Origin: Streptomyces sp. Tue6028
GTDB taxonomy: Bacteria; Actinomycetota; Actinomycetes; Streptomycetales; Streptomycetaceae
Direction: 5' to 3'
DNA: 44,441 bases
Assembly (NCBI RefSeq): GCF_002300165.1
Contig: NZ_MLCE01000007.1
Coordinates: forward strand, 76,360 to 120,800
Both the position numbers and the translations under genes were made by a program. Positions within the stretch are counted from its first letter, which is position 1, and every line of letters starts with the position of its first letter. Under the pieces are notes generated by a model, which did not search any database, was not told the DNA's origin, and saw only the letters and a program-made list of their open reading frames with translations. Shown one piece after another: positions 1 to 8,295 of the stretch.

Positions 1-172
1 GCCCCCACCGCAACGCCGGCCCGCCCGCTGGGGGGGCGAGGAACCCAGCACAAGCCGCACCCGCGCCCGCGGCCCCGCGGGGGCCGAGCGCGCAGAAACA
101 CCGACAACCAAGCGGAGCGCAAAGTGGCCGGTCGGACGCGGTGCGGAGCCCCATCAAGATCGATAGCCCGCA

Positions 173-190
173 TCGATCAATAACGATCGA
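173..190. promoter_or_regulatory. Candidate operator in the glp operon leader (region 1-395)
   Basis: No convincing gene lies in 1-395. The stretch 150-200 is unusually AT-rich for this DNA and carries clustered CGAT motifs. Within it TCGATC and GATCGA form a perfect inverted repeat around a 6-base AT-rich spacer. A second, imperfect repeat (ATTGTCG and CGGCAAT) lies at 257-279. In Streptomyces the glycerol operon is controlled by the IclR-type regulator GylR, normally encoded just upstream, so GylR binding is an inference. GGCCCC and GGGGCC at 71-85 could be the tail of an upstream terminator. Confidence 0.4.
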
Positions 191-395
191 GTTTTCGATA
201 CCAGAGCTCTTGACGAGGCGCTTATGCGAGAGCAAGACTCCCGTCCATCGGTCGGCATTGTCGAACACCTACCGGCAATACGCGCTAGAGTGTGGCAACG
301 CCAAGGGCCGGCATCGCTCTCATTCCCCGAGAGCACGAACCACCGGAGGGACCCGGGGTTCGGCTTCCCCTGGACGAAGGACAAAGGAGTCGCGG

Positions 396-1190
396 GTGTC
401 CAGCTCCGACATCTTCATCGGCGAGACCATCGGTACCGCCGTACTCATCCTGCTGGGCGGCGGCGTCTGCGCCGCCGTCACACTGAAGGCCTCCAAGGCG
501 CGCAACGCCGGATGGCTCGCCATCACCTTCGGGTGGGGCTTCGCGGTCCTCACCGCGGTCTACATCTCGGCGCCCCTCTCCGGCGCGCACCTGAACCCGG
601 CCGTGACGCTCGCGCTCGCGATCAAGGACAACGACTTCAGCAACGTCGCCACCTACTTCGCCGGTCAGATGCTCGGCGCGATGATCGGTGCCGCACTGGT
701 CTGGGCGGCGTACTACGGCCAGTTCCACGCGCATCTCACCGACCGCGAGATCGTCGGCGGTCCGGGCGCGCAGGCCACCAAGACCAAGGCCGTCGAGGCC
801 CAGGAGACCGGTGCGGGCCCCGTACTCGGTGTCTTCTCCACCGGCCCCGAGATCCGCAACGTGGTGCAGAACCTCGCCACGGAGATCATCGGCACCGTCG
901 TACTCGTCCTCGCGGTCCTCACCCAGGGCCTGAACGACAACGGCAACGGCCTGGGCACCCTCGGCGCCCTGATCACCGCGCTCGTGGTGGTGAGCATCGG
1001 TCTCTCCCTGGGCGGGCCCACGGGCTACGCGATCAACCCGGCCCGTGACCTCGGTCCGCGCATCGTGCACGCCCTGCTCCCCCTGCCCAACAAGGGCGGT
1101 TCCGACTGGAGCTACGCCTGGATCCCGATCGCCGGTCCGCTCATCGGCGGCGCGATCGCGGCAGGCATATACAACGTCGCCTTCGCTTAA
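396..1190 (+). CDS. glpF: Glycerol uptake facilitator, MIP/aquaporin family
   Basis: Membrane channel that lets glycerol diffuse into the cell, where GlpK traps it as glycerol 3-phosphate. The 264-residue protein has the expected length and alternating hydrophobic segments. It carries both half-helix motifs: HLNPAVT (N67-P68-A69) and [10 protein letters not shown] (N214-P215-A216). The Asp after the second NPAR (D218) is the glyceroporin rather than water-channel signature. The frame is open back to 141, but the GTG at 396 is preceded by AAAGGAG (383-389) at ideal spacing and begins the first membrane segment, so I use it. It is first in an operon with glpK and glpD. Confidence 0.93.
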   Translation: MSSSDIFIGETIGTAVLILLGGGVCAAVTLKASKARNAGWLAITFGWGFAVLTAVYISAPLSGAHLNPAVTLALAIKDNDFSNVATYFAGQMLGAMIGAALVWAAYYGQFHAHLTDREIVGGPGAQATKTKAVEAQETGAGPVLGVFSTGPEIRNVVQNLATEIIGTVVLVLAVLTQGLNDNGNGLGTLGALITALVVVSIGLSLGGPTGYAINPARDLGPRIVHALLPLPNKGGSDWSYAWIPIAGPLIGGAIAAGIYNVAFA

Positions 1191-1331
1191 GAGGACAGCC
1201 TGTAAGCGCACAGCTTGAGCAAGGCTCGGAGCACCCGCTCGCAAGCCCGCAAGCCGTACAGCACCACAGCACCGCTTGAAGCACCGCGCCGTAGAAAAGC
1301 CCCTCTCATACGGAACTTCCAGGAGCACACC

Positions 1332-2870
1332 GTGACCGACGCACACACCGCCGGCCCCTTCATCGCCGCGATCGACCAGGGGACGACCTCGTCCCGCTGC
1401 ATCGTCTTCGACCGCGACGGACGCATCGTCTCCGTCGACCAGAAGGAGCACGAGCAGATCTTCCCGAAGCCGGGCTGGGTCGAGCACAACGCCGCCGAGA
1501 TCTGGACCAACGTCCAGGAGGTCGTCGCCGGGGCCATCGAGAAGGCCGGCATCACCCGCGACGACATCAAGGCCATCGGCATCACCAACCAGCGTGAGAC
1601 CACGCTGCTCTGGGACAAGAACACCGGTGAGCCCGTCCACAACGCCCTCGTCTGGCAGGACACCCGCACCGACGCCCTCTGCAAGGAACTCGGCCGCAAC
1701 GTCGGCCAGGACCGCTTCCGCCGCGAGACCGGCCTGCCGCTCGCGTCGTACTTCGCCGGCCCCAAGGCCCGCTGGCTGCTCGACAACGTCGAGGGCCTGC
1801 GGGAGCGCGCCGAGGCCGGGGACATCCTCTTCGGCACCATGGACACCTGGGTCATCTGGAACCTGACCGGCGGTGTCAACGGCGGCAAGCACGTCACCGA
1901 CGTGACCAACGCCTCCCGCACCATGCTGATGAACCTGCACACCATGGAGTGGGACGAGAAGATCGCCGAGTCCATCGGCGTCCCGCTGGCGATGCTGCCG
2001 GAGATCCGTTCCTCCGCCGAGGTGTACGGCGAGATCACCGGCGGGAAGCTCGGCGACCTGCTCGGCGGCATCCCCGTCGCCTCCGCGCTCGGCGACCAGC
2101 AGGCGGCCCTGTTCGGCCAGACCTGCTTCTCCGAGGGCGAGGCCAAGTCCACGTACGGCACCGGCACCTTCATGCTGATGAACACCGGTGACAAGATCAT
2201 CAACTCGTACAGCGGACTGCTGACCACCGTGGGCTACCAGATCGGTGACGAGGCGCCGGTCTACGCCCTGGAGGGCTCCATCGCCGTCACCGGTTCGCTG
2301 GTGCAGTGGATGCGGGACCAGATGGGCCTCATCAAGTCCGCCGCCGAGATCGAGACCCTCGCCTCGTCGGTCGAGGACAACGGCGGCGCCTACTTCGTGC
2401 CGGCCTTCTCCGGTCTGTTCGCCCCGTACTGGCGCTCCGACGCCCGCGGTGTGATCGCCGGCCTGACCCGGTACGTCACCAAGGCGCACATCGCGCGCGC
2501 CGTCCTGGAGGCCACCGCCTGGCAGACCCGTGAGATCACCGACGCCATGACGAAGGACTCCGGCGTCGAGCTCGCGGCCCTCAAGGTCGACGGCGGCATG
2601 ACCTCCAACAACCTGCTGATGCAGACCCTGGCCGACGTCCTGGACGCCCCCGTGGTGCGCCCGATGGTCGCCGAGACCACCTGCCTCGGCGCTGCCTACG
2701 CCGCCGGTCTCGCCGTCGGCTTCTGGTCCAACACCGAGGACCTGCGCGCCAACTGGCGCCGGGCCGCGGAGTGGACCCCCAACATGGCCGCGGAGACCCG
2801 CGACCGTGAGTACAAGAGCTGGCTCAAGGCCGTCGAGCGGACCATGGGCTGGATCGAGGACGAGGAGTAA
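1332..2870 (+). CDS. glpK: Glycerol kinase
   Basis: Phosphorylates glycerol with ATP to sn-glycerol 3-phosphate in the cytoplasm, committing it to catabolism. The 512-residue protein matches FGGY-family GlpK over its whole length: N-terminal phosphate-binding DQGTTSSR (15-22), then ITNQRETT, the substrate region [14 protein letters not shown], and the C-terminal DGGMTSNN nucleotide-binding segment. The GTG at 1332 follows AGGAG (1321-1325), and the preceding in-frame codons back to 1215 do not look like GlpK. The 141-base gap after glpF holds no gene or clear terminator, only short GCAAGCC direct repeats, so cotranscription with glpF is likely. The gene ends 8 bases before glpD. Confidence 0.95.
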   Translation: MTDAHTAGPFIAAIDQGTTSSRCIVFDRDGRIVSVDQKEHEQIFPKPGWVEHNAAEIWTNVQEVVAGAIEKAGITRDDIKAIGITNQRETTLLWDKNTGEPVHNALVWQDTRTDALCKELGRNVGQDRFRRETGLPLASYFAGPKARWLLDNVEGLRERAEAGDILFGTMDTWVIWNLTGGVNGGKHVTDVTNASRTMLMNLHTMEWDEKIAESIGVPLAMLPEIRSSAEVYGEITGGKLGDLLGGIPVASALGDQQAALFGQTCFSEGEAKSTYGTGTFMLMNTGDKIINSYSGLLTTVGYQIGDEAPVYALEGSIAVTGSLVQWMRDQMGLIKSAAEIETLASSVEDNGGAYFVPAFSGLFAPYWRSDARGVIAGLTRYVTKAHIARAVLEATAWQTREITDAMTKDSGVELAALKVDGGMTSNNLLMQTLADVLDAPVVRPMVAETTCLGAAYAAGLAVGFWSNTEDLRANWRRAAEWTPNMAAETRDREYKSWLKAVERTMGWIEDEE

Positions 2871-2878
2871 GAACCCGC

Positions 2879-4495
2879 ATGACCAGTCAAGCCACCCTGC
2901 AGTCCGTGCCTGCCCTCGGTACGCACCCGGCCTCCGGCTCGAACCCGAGCCGCGCCGAGACCCGGGAGCAGCTCTCCAAGGCGACGTACGACCTCCTCGT
3001 CATCGGCGGCGGCATCCTGGGCATCTCCACCGCCTGGCACGCCGCGCAGTCCGGGCTGCGGGTGGCTCTGGTGGACGCCGGCGACTTCGCCGCCGCCACC
3101 TCCTCCGCCTCCTCCAAGCTTCTCCACGGCGGCCTGCGCTACCTGCAGACCGGCGCGGTGAAGCTGGTGGCGGAGAACCACTTCGAGCGCCGTGCGGTCT
3201 CCCGCCAGGTGGCCCCCCACCTGGCGAATCCGCTCACGTTCTACCTCCCCGTGTACAAGGGCGGGCCGCACGGCGCCGCGAAGCTCGGGGCGGGCGTCTT
3301 CGCCTACTCCGCGCTCTCCGGATTCGGTGACGGCGTGGGTCACCTGCTCAGCCCCTCGAAGGCCGCGCAGGACGTGCCCGAGCTGCGCACCGACAACCTC
3401 AAGGCCGTCGCCGTCTACGGCGACGACCAGATGAACGACTCCCGGATGGCCCTGATGACGGTCCGCGCGGCCGTCGAGTCGGGTGCCGTCGTCCTCAACC
3501 ACGCCGAGGTCACCGGCCTGCGCTTCACCAAGGGCCGGGTCACCGGAGCCGACCTCAAGGACCGGCTGTCCGGCGACGAGTTCGGCGTGAACGCCCGTCT
3601 CGTGCTCAACGCCACCGGCCCCTGGGTCGACCACCTGCGCAAGATGGAGGACCCGAACGCGGCTCCGTCCATCCGGCTGTCGAAGGGCGCGCACCTGGTC
3701 CTCAAGCGCACCTCCCCCTGGAAGGCCGCGCTCGCCACGCCGATCGACAAGTACCGCATCACCTTCGCCCTCCCCTGGGAGGACATGCTGCTCCTCGGCA
3801 CCACCGACGAGGAGTTCGAGGGCGACCCGGCCGAGGTCGCCGTCACCGAGAAGGACATATCCCAGATCCTGGACGAGGCCGCCTTCTCCATTCGCGACCA
3901 GCAGCTGTCCCGGGACCTGATCACCTACTCGTTCGCCGGACTGCGGGTGCTCCCGGGCGGCCCCGGTGACACCTCGAAGGCGAAGCGCGAGACGGTCGTC
4001 ACGGAGGGCCGGGGCGGGATGCTGTCCGTCGCGGGCGGCAAGTGGACGACCTTCCGGCACATCGGCCGTACGGTCATGAAGAAGCTGGAGTCGCTGCCGG
4101 GCCACCCGCTCGGCGAGGACTTCGAGCCGATCTCCGAACTGCCGAAGAAGCTCCCGCTGCCGGGTGTCGCCAACCCGCGCGCCGTGGCCCACCGGCTGCT
4201 CGTGGACGGACCGGCGCCCGGCCCGCGCATGGCGGCCGACACCGCCAAGCACCTGGCCACGCACTACGGTTCGCTGGCCTTCGACATCGCCCGCCTGGCG
4301 AACGAGAACCCCGAGCTCGGCGAGCGCGTCCACCCGGACGCGCCGGAGATCCTCGCCCAGGTCGTCTACGCCCGTGACAACGAGTGGGCGGAGACGGCGG
4401 ACGACGTGCTGCGCCGGCGGACGACGCTGACGATCCGCGGTCTCGCCACGGACGCGGTCCGGGGCAAGGTGCAGGACCTGCTCGACGAGAAGTAG
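2879..4495 (+). CDS. glpD: Aerobic glycerol-3-phosphate dehydrogenase
   Basis: FAD-dependent enzyme at the membrane that oxidises glycerol 3-phosphate to dihydroxyacetone phosphate and passes electrons to quinone. It has 538 residues, in the family range. Features are a dinucleotide-binding VIGGGILG (41-48), the GlpD signature around SSKLLHGGLRYL, the FAD-domain segment GGKWTTFR and a C-terminal DAO_C-like helical domain. A 35-residue N-terminal extension of low complexity precedes the FAD fold. The ATG follows the glpK stop by 8 bases, and its ribosome site (GAGGAG) lies inside the last glpK codons, so translation is probably coupled. A strong terminator follows, making this the last gene of the operon. 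Confidence 0.95.
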   Translation: MTSQATLQSVPALGTHPASGSNPSRAETREQLSKATYDLLVIGGGILGISTAWHAAQSGLRVALVDAGDFAAATSSASSKLLHGGLRYLQTGAVKLVAENHFERRAVSRQVAPHLANPLTFYLPVYKGGPHGAAKLGAGVFAYSALSGFGDGVGHLLSPSKAAQDVPELRTDNLKAVAVYGDDQMNDSRMALMTVRAAVESGAVVLNHAEVTGLRFTKGRVTGADLKDRLSGDEFGVNARLVLNATGPWVDHLRKMEDPNAAPSIRLSKGAHLVLKRTSPWKAALATPIDKYRITFALPWEDMLLLGTTDEEFEGDPAEVAVTEKDISQILDEAAFSIRDQQLSRDLITYSFAGLRVLPGGPGDTSKAKRETVVTEGRGGMLSVAGGKWTTFRHIGRTVMKKLESLPGHPLGEDFEPISELPKKLPLPGVANPRAVAHRLLVDGPAPGPRMAADTAKHLATHYGSLAFDIARLANENPELGERVHPDAPEILAQVVYARDNEWAETADDVLRRRTTLTIRGLATDAVRGKVQDLLDEK

Positions 4496-4510
4496 GCGTC
4501 TGCTCGGTCC

Positions 4511-4546
4511 GAAGGGGCGGCTCCCACGGGGGAGAGCCGCCCCTTC
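4511..4546 (+). terminator. Terminator of the glp operon
   Basis: Perfect 13-bp stem (GAAGGGGCGGCTC pairing with GAGCCGCCCCTTC) around a 10-base loop, starting 15 bases after the glpD stop. There is no long T run, which is usual for Streptomyces. Confidence 0.85.
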
Positions 4547-4694
4547 GGCGTGTCCGGCACGCGGGAGGCACCGGCCTGAGGGGTCCCGGCAGCGCTGCCA
4601 CACCGCATACATACGCCCGCAATGTCCCGCGGCGAGAGTGGGAGGATGCCTCCGGTTCCCCTCCGGGCCGGGGCGGCCTCGCCGAAGGGACGCC

Positions 4695-5753
4695 ATGAAG
4701 TTCCAAGTACTCACGATCATCGGGCACTCCCCGCACCCGCTGAGCGGTGATCTCCCCTCCCCCGCCGACCGGTTGGCGCAGGTCGTCGACGTCGGGACGG
4801 CGGCGGAACGGCTGGGGTACGACGCCTTCGCGGTGGGTGAACGGCACGCGGGAGCCTTTCTGTCGTCCGCCCCGACCGTGGTCCTGGGCGCGCTCGCGGC
4901 CCGGACGCACCGCATCAGACTGCTCACGGGCGTCACCGTCGTCGCGATCCTCGACCCCGTGCGCGTCGCGGAGGACTACGCGACGCTCGACCAGCTCTCC
5001 CGGGGCCGCATCGAGCTGGTGGTCGGCAAGGGCGCGGAGGCCGGGCACTTCGACCTGTTCGGCCTCGCGGAGGAGCGGCAGTGGGACCTCCAGAAGGAGA
5101 AGTACGAGCTGCTGCGCCGGCTGTGGAGCGAGGAGAACGTCGACTGGGAGGGCGAGTTCAGGGCCCCGCTGAAGAACGTGACCACCGTGCCGCGGCCCTA
5201 CGCCGGGCCGCCGCGTGTCTGGCACGGTTCGGCGACCTCCCTCAACTCCCCCGAACTGGCGGCGCAGCACGGTGATCCCCTGTTCACCGCCAACGCGATC
5301 CAGCCGCGCGCCGCGTACGCCCGGCTGATCGACCACTACCGGGAACGCTTCGAGGCCCACGGGCACGATCCGGCACGCGCGCATGTCGCGGCCGGCTCGG
5401 GCGGGCTGCTCATCGCGGACACGCACGAGCAGGCCGTCGCGCGCTACAAGGACCTCTACGAGGCCAGGGTGCGCCAGTCCTTCCGTCCGCACCTGGAGGG
5501 CCGGGCGGGCTACAACACGCCGTTCCGCACCATCGAGGACGCCATCGCGGACGGGCCCCAGCTCATCGGCTCGCCCCAGCAGATCATCGACAAGATCCTC
5601 GGCTACCACGCGGTGTACCGGCACGACCTCCAGTCGATCACCGTGGACGCCTTCGGGCAGTCGACGGCGGAACAGGTCGAGACGCTGGACCGGTTCGCGC
5701 GGGAGATCGCGCCGGTGGTGCGCAGGGAGGCGCCGAGCACCCTGTGGGAGTAG
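4695..5753 (+). CDS. LLM-class (luciferase-like) flavin-dependent oxidoreductase
   Basis: Predicted TIM-barrel monooxygenase or reductase of the bacterial luciferase superfamily using reduced flavin (FMN or F420). The substrate is unknown. It has 352 residues. The N-terminal strand and the segments GYDAFAVGERH, TVVLGALAARTHRIRLLTGVTV, EDYATLDQLSRGRIELVVGKG and the late IGSPQQIIDKI are typical of the family. The ATG at 4695 has GAAGGGA just upstream; the frame stays open to 4638. It sits between the glycerol operon terminator and a FadR-type regulator 140 bases downstream on the same strand. The regulator may control it, but the only clear palindrome lies in front of the regulator. Confidence 0.85.
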   Translation: MKFQVLTIIGHSPHPLSGDLPSPADRLAQVVDVGTAAERLGYDAFAVGERHAGAFLSSAPTVVLGALAARTHRIRLLTGVTVVAILDPVRVAEDYATLDQLSRGRIELVVGKGAEAGHFDLFGLAEERQWDLQKEKYELLRRLWSEENVDWEGEFRAPLKNVTTVPRPYAGPPRVWHGSATSLNSPELAAQHGDPLFTANAIQPRAAYARLIDHYRERFEAHGHDPARAHVAAGSGGLLIADTHEQAVARYKDLYEARVRQSFRPHLEGRAGYNTPFRTIEDAIADGPQLIGSPQQIIDKILGYHAVYRHDLQSITVDAFGQSTAEQVETLDRFAREIAPVVRREAPSTLWE

Positions 5754-5846
5754 GCGGTCCGCGGTGGCGCCGTCCCGTCGTGCGGGTGCGCCCCGGTGCC
5801 TCGGTTTTCGTCCCGTTCAGCCTGCTGAAACCCCATAATGAGGCTG

Positions 5847-5861
5847 AGACATCGGATGTCT
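5847..5861. promoter_or_regulatory. Palindromic operator in front of the FadR-type gene
   Basis: Perfect palindrome AGACATC-G-GATGTCT, 33 bases before the regulator start and next to a possible -10 box (CATAAT, 5833-5838). Position and symmetry suit autoregulation by a dimeric FadR-type protein. Its core, GACATC-N-GATGTC, is identical to the core of the palindrome in front of the gluconate operon at 32205-32227. Confidence 0.6.
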
Positions 5862-5893
5862 GAACGGCATTCTGAGGACCAGGGAGGCCCGGC

Positions 5894-6565
5894 ATGGCAG
5901 TCACCGACGAGGCGATCGAGAAGATCAAGGGAATGATCGTCTCCGGCGCGCTGCGTCCCGGTGACCGGCTGCCGAAGGAGAGCGAGCTCGCCGCCGAACT
6001 GGGGCTGTCCCGCAACTCCCTGCGGGAGGCGGTGCGCGCGCTCTCGCTGATCCGCATCCTGGACGTACGGCAGGGCGACGGCACCTACGTGACCAGTCTG
6101 GACCCCCAGCTCCTGCTGGAGGCGCTGAGCTTCGTCGTCGACTTCCACCGCGACGACACGGTCCTCGAATTCCTCGCCGTGCGCCGCATCCTGGAGCCGG
6201 CCGCCACGGCCATGGCGGCCACTCGCATCGGCGAGCAGCAATTGGACGCGCTGACCGCCCAGCTGGACGCCCTCGGCGCGGCGCCCTCGGTGGAGGAGCT
6301 CGTCGCCTGCGACCTGGAGTTCCACCGGGGCATCGTGCAGACCTCCGGCAACTCGGTGCTGTGCTCCCTCCTCGACGGCCTCTCGGGGCCGACCACCCGG
6401 GCCCGGATCTGGCGCGGCCTGACCCAGGAGGACGCGGTCAGCCGCACCCTGCACGAGCACCGCGCGATCCTGTCCGCCCTGCGCGACCGGGACGCGGAGG
6501 CCGCCAGGTCGTGGGCGACGGTGCACATCGCGAGCGTGGAGCAGTGGCTGCGCTCGACGCTCTAG
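5894..6565 (+). CDS. GntR-family regulator, FadR subfamily
   Basis: Transcription factor with an N-terminal winged helix (about residues 1-70; LPKESELAAELGLSRNSLREAVRALSL is cut here by the recognition helix region, followed by the wing GDGTYV) and a C-terminal all-helical FCD ligand domain. The FCD domain shows metal-site residues: Asp and His in CDLEFHRG, a His in LHEHRAIL and a His in WATVHI. These often bind a divalent metal plus a carboxylic-acid ligand. The length of 223 residues is standard. The ATG at 5894 follows AGGGAGG. The palindrome at 5847-5861 suggests autoregulation. The ligand is unknown; FadR-type proteins typically sense organic or sugar acids. Confidence 0.88.
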   Translation: MAVTDEAIEKIKGMIVSGALRPGDRLPKESELAAELGLSRNSLREAVRALSLIRILDVRQGDGTYVTSLDPQLLLEALSFVVDFHRDDTVLEFLAVRRILEPAATAMAATRIGEQQLDALTAQLDALGAAPSVEELVACDLEFHRGIVQTSGNSVLCSLLDGLSGPTTRARIWRGLTQEDAVSRTLHEHRAILSALRDRDAEAARSWATVHIASVEQWLRSTL

Positions 6566-6756
6566 ACCCCGTCCGCAGGCCCACCCGGGACAGCTCGGAT
6601 GACTGAGGGGCGGCGCGGGGCGGCGATCAAGGGTGTTCCCGGCCCCCGGGCGGGGCAGTGATCCGTTCACTCCCCCGTGCAAGGGGGCTGCGGTGGGCCC
6701 CTCGGCACGCCGTAAGGTTGGGGCGTACGCGAGGGCACGTCGGAAGGAGGCGCTGG

Positions 6757-7863
6757 GTGATCGAGCTGGAGGGGGTTCCCGAGCTGATCGACCCAGTCAT
6801 GGTGGCCGCGTTCGAGGGCTGGAACGACGCCGGCGACGCCGCCTCCACGGCTGTCGCGCATCTGGACAAGGAGTGGAAGGGCGAGGTCTTCGCGGCGCTG
6901 GACGCCGAGGACTACTACGACTTCCAGGTGAACCGTCCCACGGTGTGGCTGGACGCCGGTGTCCGCAAGATCACCTGGCCGACCACGCGCCTGTCGGTGG
7001 TCCGGGTCGGTGGCGAGAAGCCGCGCGACCTGGTGCTGGTCCGCGGTATCGAGCCGTCGATGCGATGGCGCTCGTTCTGCAACGAACTCCTCGGCTTCGC
7101 GCACGAGCTGGGCGTGGAGCTGGTGGTCATCCTGGGCGCGCTGCTCGGTGACACCCCGCACACGCGTCCGGTGCCGGTCAGCGGGGTCACGTCGGACCCC
7201 GACCTGGCCCGCACGATGGACCTGGAGGAGACCAAGTACGAGGGCCCCACGGGCATCGTCGGCATCCTCCAGGAGGCGTGCACGCACGCGGGCGTCCCCG
7301 CGGTGTCGCTGTGGGCGGCCGTGCCGCACTACGTGTCGCAGCCGCCCAACCCGAAGGCGACGCTGGCCCTCCTCAACCGCCTGGAGGACCTCATCGACCT
7401 GCGCATCCCGCTGGGCGAACTGCCCGAGGACGCGCGGGCCTGGCAGCTGGGCGTGGACCAGCTGGCCGCCGAGGACAGCGAGGTCGCCGAGTACGTGCAG
7501 ACGCTGGAGGAGGCCCGGGACACCGCCGAGCTGCCGGAGGCGTCGGGTGAGGCGATCGCCCGCGAGTTCGAGCGCTATCTGCGCCGACGGGACGGCGGCG
7601 GTCCGACGGCTCAGGCCGGCGGTCACGCCACGGAGGGCGGCGAGTCCGCGTCTTTCCTGCGGGACGGCCCCGCCGGCCGCACCCGGCCACCGAAGCCGCT
7701 GCGTCCGGACACGGACGCCGACGCGGGCCCCGACGCGGGCCCCGGTACGGACTCCGCCAGGGACGCCGGCTCGGCATCCGGTTCGGACTCGGCCGCGGAC
7801 ACCGGTCCGGACACGGGCAGGGACACGGACGGCGACTCGTCCGAGGACTCCTCGGAGGACTGA
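6757..7863 (+). CDS. PAC2 family protein (possible ParJ-type)
   Basis: Actinobacterial PAC2-superfamily protein, a fold related to proteasome assembly chaperones. Residues 1-270 carry the family segments MVAAFEGWNDAGDAAS, DFQVNRPTVWLD, PHTRPVPVSG, and GIVGILQEAC with SLWAAVPHYV. The GTG at 6757 has GGAAGGAGG at ideal spacing. The in-frame region back to 6658 lacks family similarity. From memory, the S. coelicolor gene between glpD and mshC is parJ (SCO1662, a ParA-interacting protein); position and family suggest this is its homologue, but I have not aligned them. The last 70 residues are a low-complexity Asp/Ala/Gly/Ser acidic tail, probably disordered. A strong terminator follows. Confidence 0.82.
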   Translation: MIELEGVPELIDPVMVAAFEGWNDAGDAASTAVAHLDKEWKGEVFAALDAEDYYDFQVNRPTVWLDAGVRKITWPTTRLSVVRVGGEKPRDLVLVRGIEPSMRWRSFCNELLGFAHELGVELVVILGALLGDTPHTRPVPVSGVTSDPDLARTMDLEETKYEGPTGIVGILQEACTHAGVPAVSLWAAVPHYVSQPPNPKATLALLNRLEDLIDLRIPLGELPEDARAWQLGVDQLAAEDSEVAEYVQTLEEARDTAELPEASGEAIAREFERYLRRRDGGGPTAQAGGHATEGGESASFLRDGPAGRTRPPKPLRPDTDADAGPDAGPGTDSARDAGSASGSDSAADTGPDTGRDTDGDSSEDSSED

Positions 7864-7901
7864 CCGTCCCCGGGGGCTGACGCTCCCGCACGACCGGCCA
7901 G

Positions 7902-7934
7902 GAGGGGCGGTGCGCATCAGGCGCACCGCCCCTC
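7902..7934 (+). terminator. Terminator after the PAC2 gene
   Basis: Perfect 14-bp stem (GAGGGGCGGTGCGC with GCGCACCGCCCCTC) around a 5-base loop, 38 bases past the stop codon. Confidence 0.85.
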
Positions 7935-8295
7935 GGTCGTCCCCGGAGTCGGCTCACGGCACCAGCACCCCTGCCACCACGGCGGTTGCCGTACACCTCG
8001 ACAGCCTTTGGCCGGATTGCGACGGGACAGCTGTTTCCAGGCAGATTGCACAGGTTTCCCAATTCAACTTGTTTTCAAACCAAGTTGGCGAAGACGGGGT
8101 GGACGAGTCGCCGTGGGCGTGCCAGGTTGTGCCCCGAAGACGCGGACCGGGGACGGGACACGGCACCGCGTCGCCCCGCGACAGCGGACGGCACAGGGCA
8201 GGACAGCGGCCCGCGGCACGGCACCGCACAGGACAGCGCACTGCACAGCACACGCAGGGACCGGCACCCGCAGGGATCGAAGGGAGCGGTACGCG
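7935..8295 (+). promoter_or_regulatory. Leader region of the S8 peptidase gene
   Basis: This 361-base stretch has no supported gene. The frame of the peptidase is open back to 8008, but the codons there do not look protein-like. Its left half (8020-8090) is AT-rich and contains CAACTTG and CAAGTTG (8065-8071 and 8081-8087) separated by 9 bases, a candidate operator close to a likely promoter. Its right half (8131-8280) is almost free of T on the plus strand (three in 150 bases) and repeats motifs such as GGACAGCG and CACGGCACCGC, so the RNA leader would be U-poor. Confidence 0.4.

Noticed and set aside
285..2489. 734-residue open frame antisense to glpF and glpK
   Set aside because: Third-codon GC bias keeps the opposite strand open; the sequence shows no family and the plus-strand genes are certain.
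8008..8295. N-terminal extension of the S8 peptidase to 8008
   Set aside because: No ribosome site, poor composition, and it would run through an AT-rich promoter-like block; the ATG at 8296 has AAGGGAG upstream.
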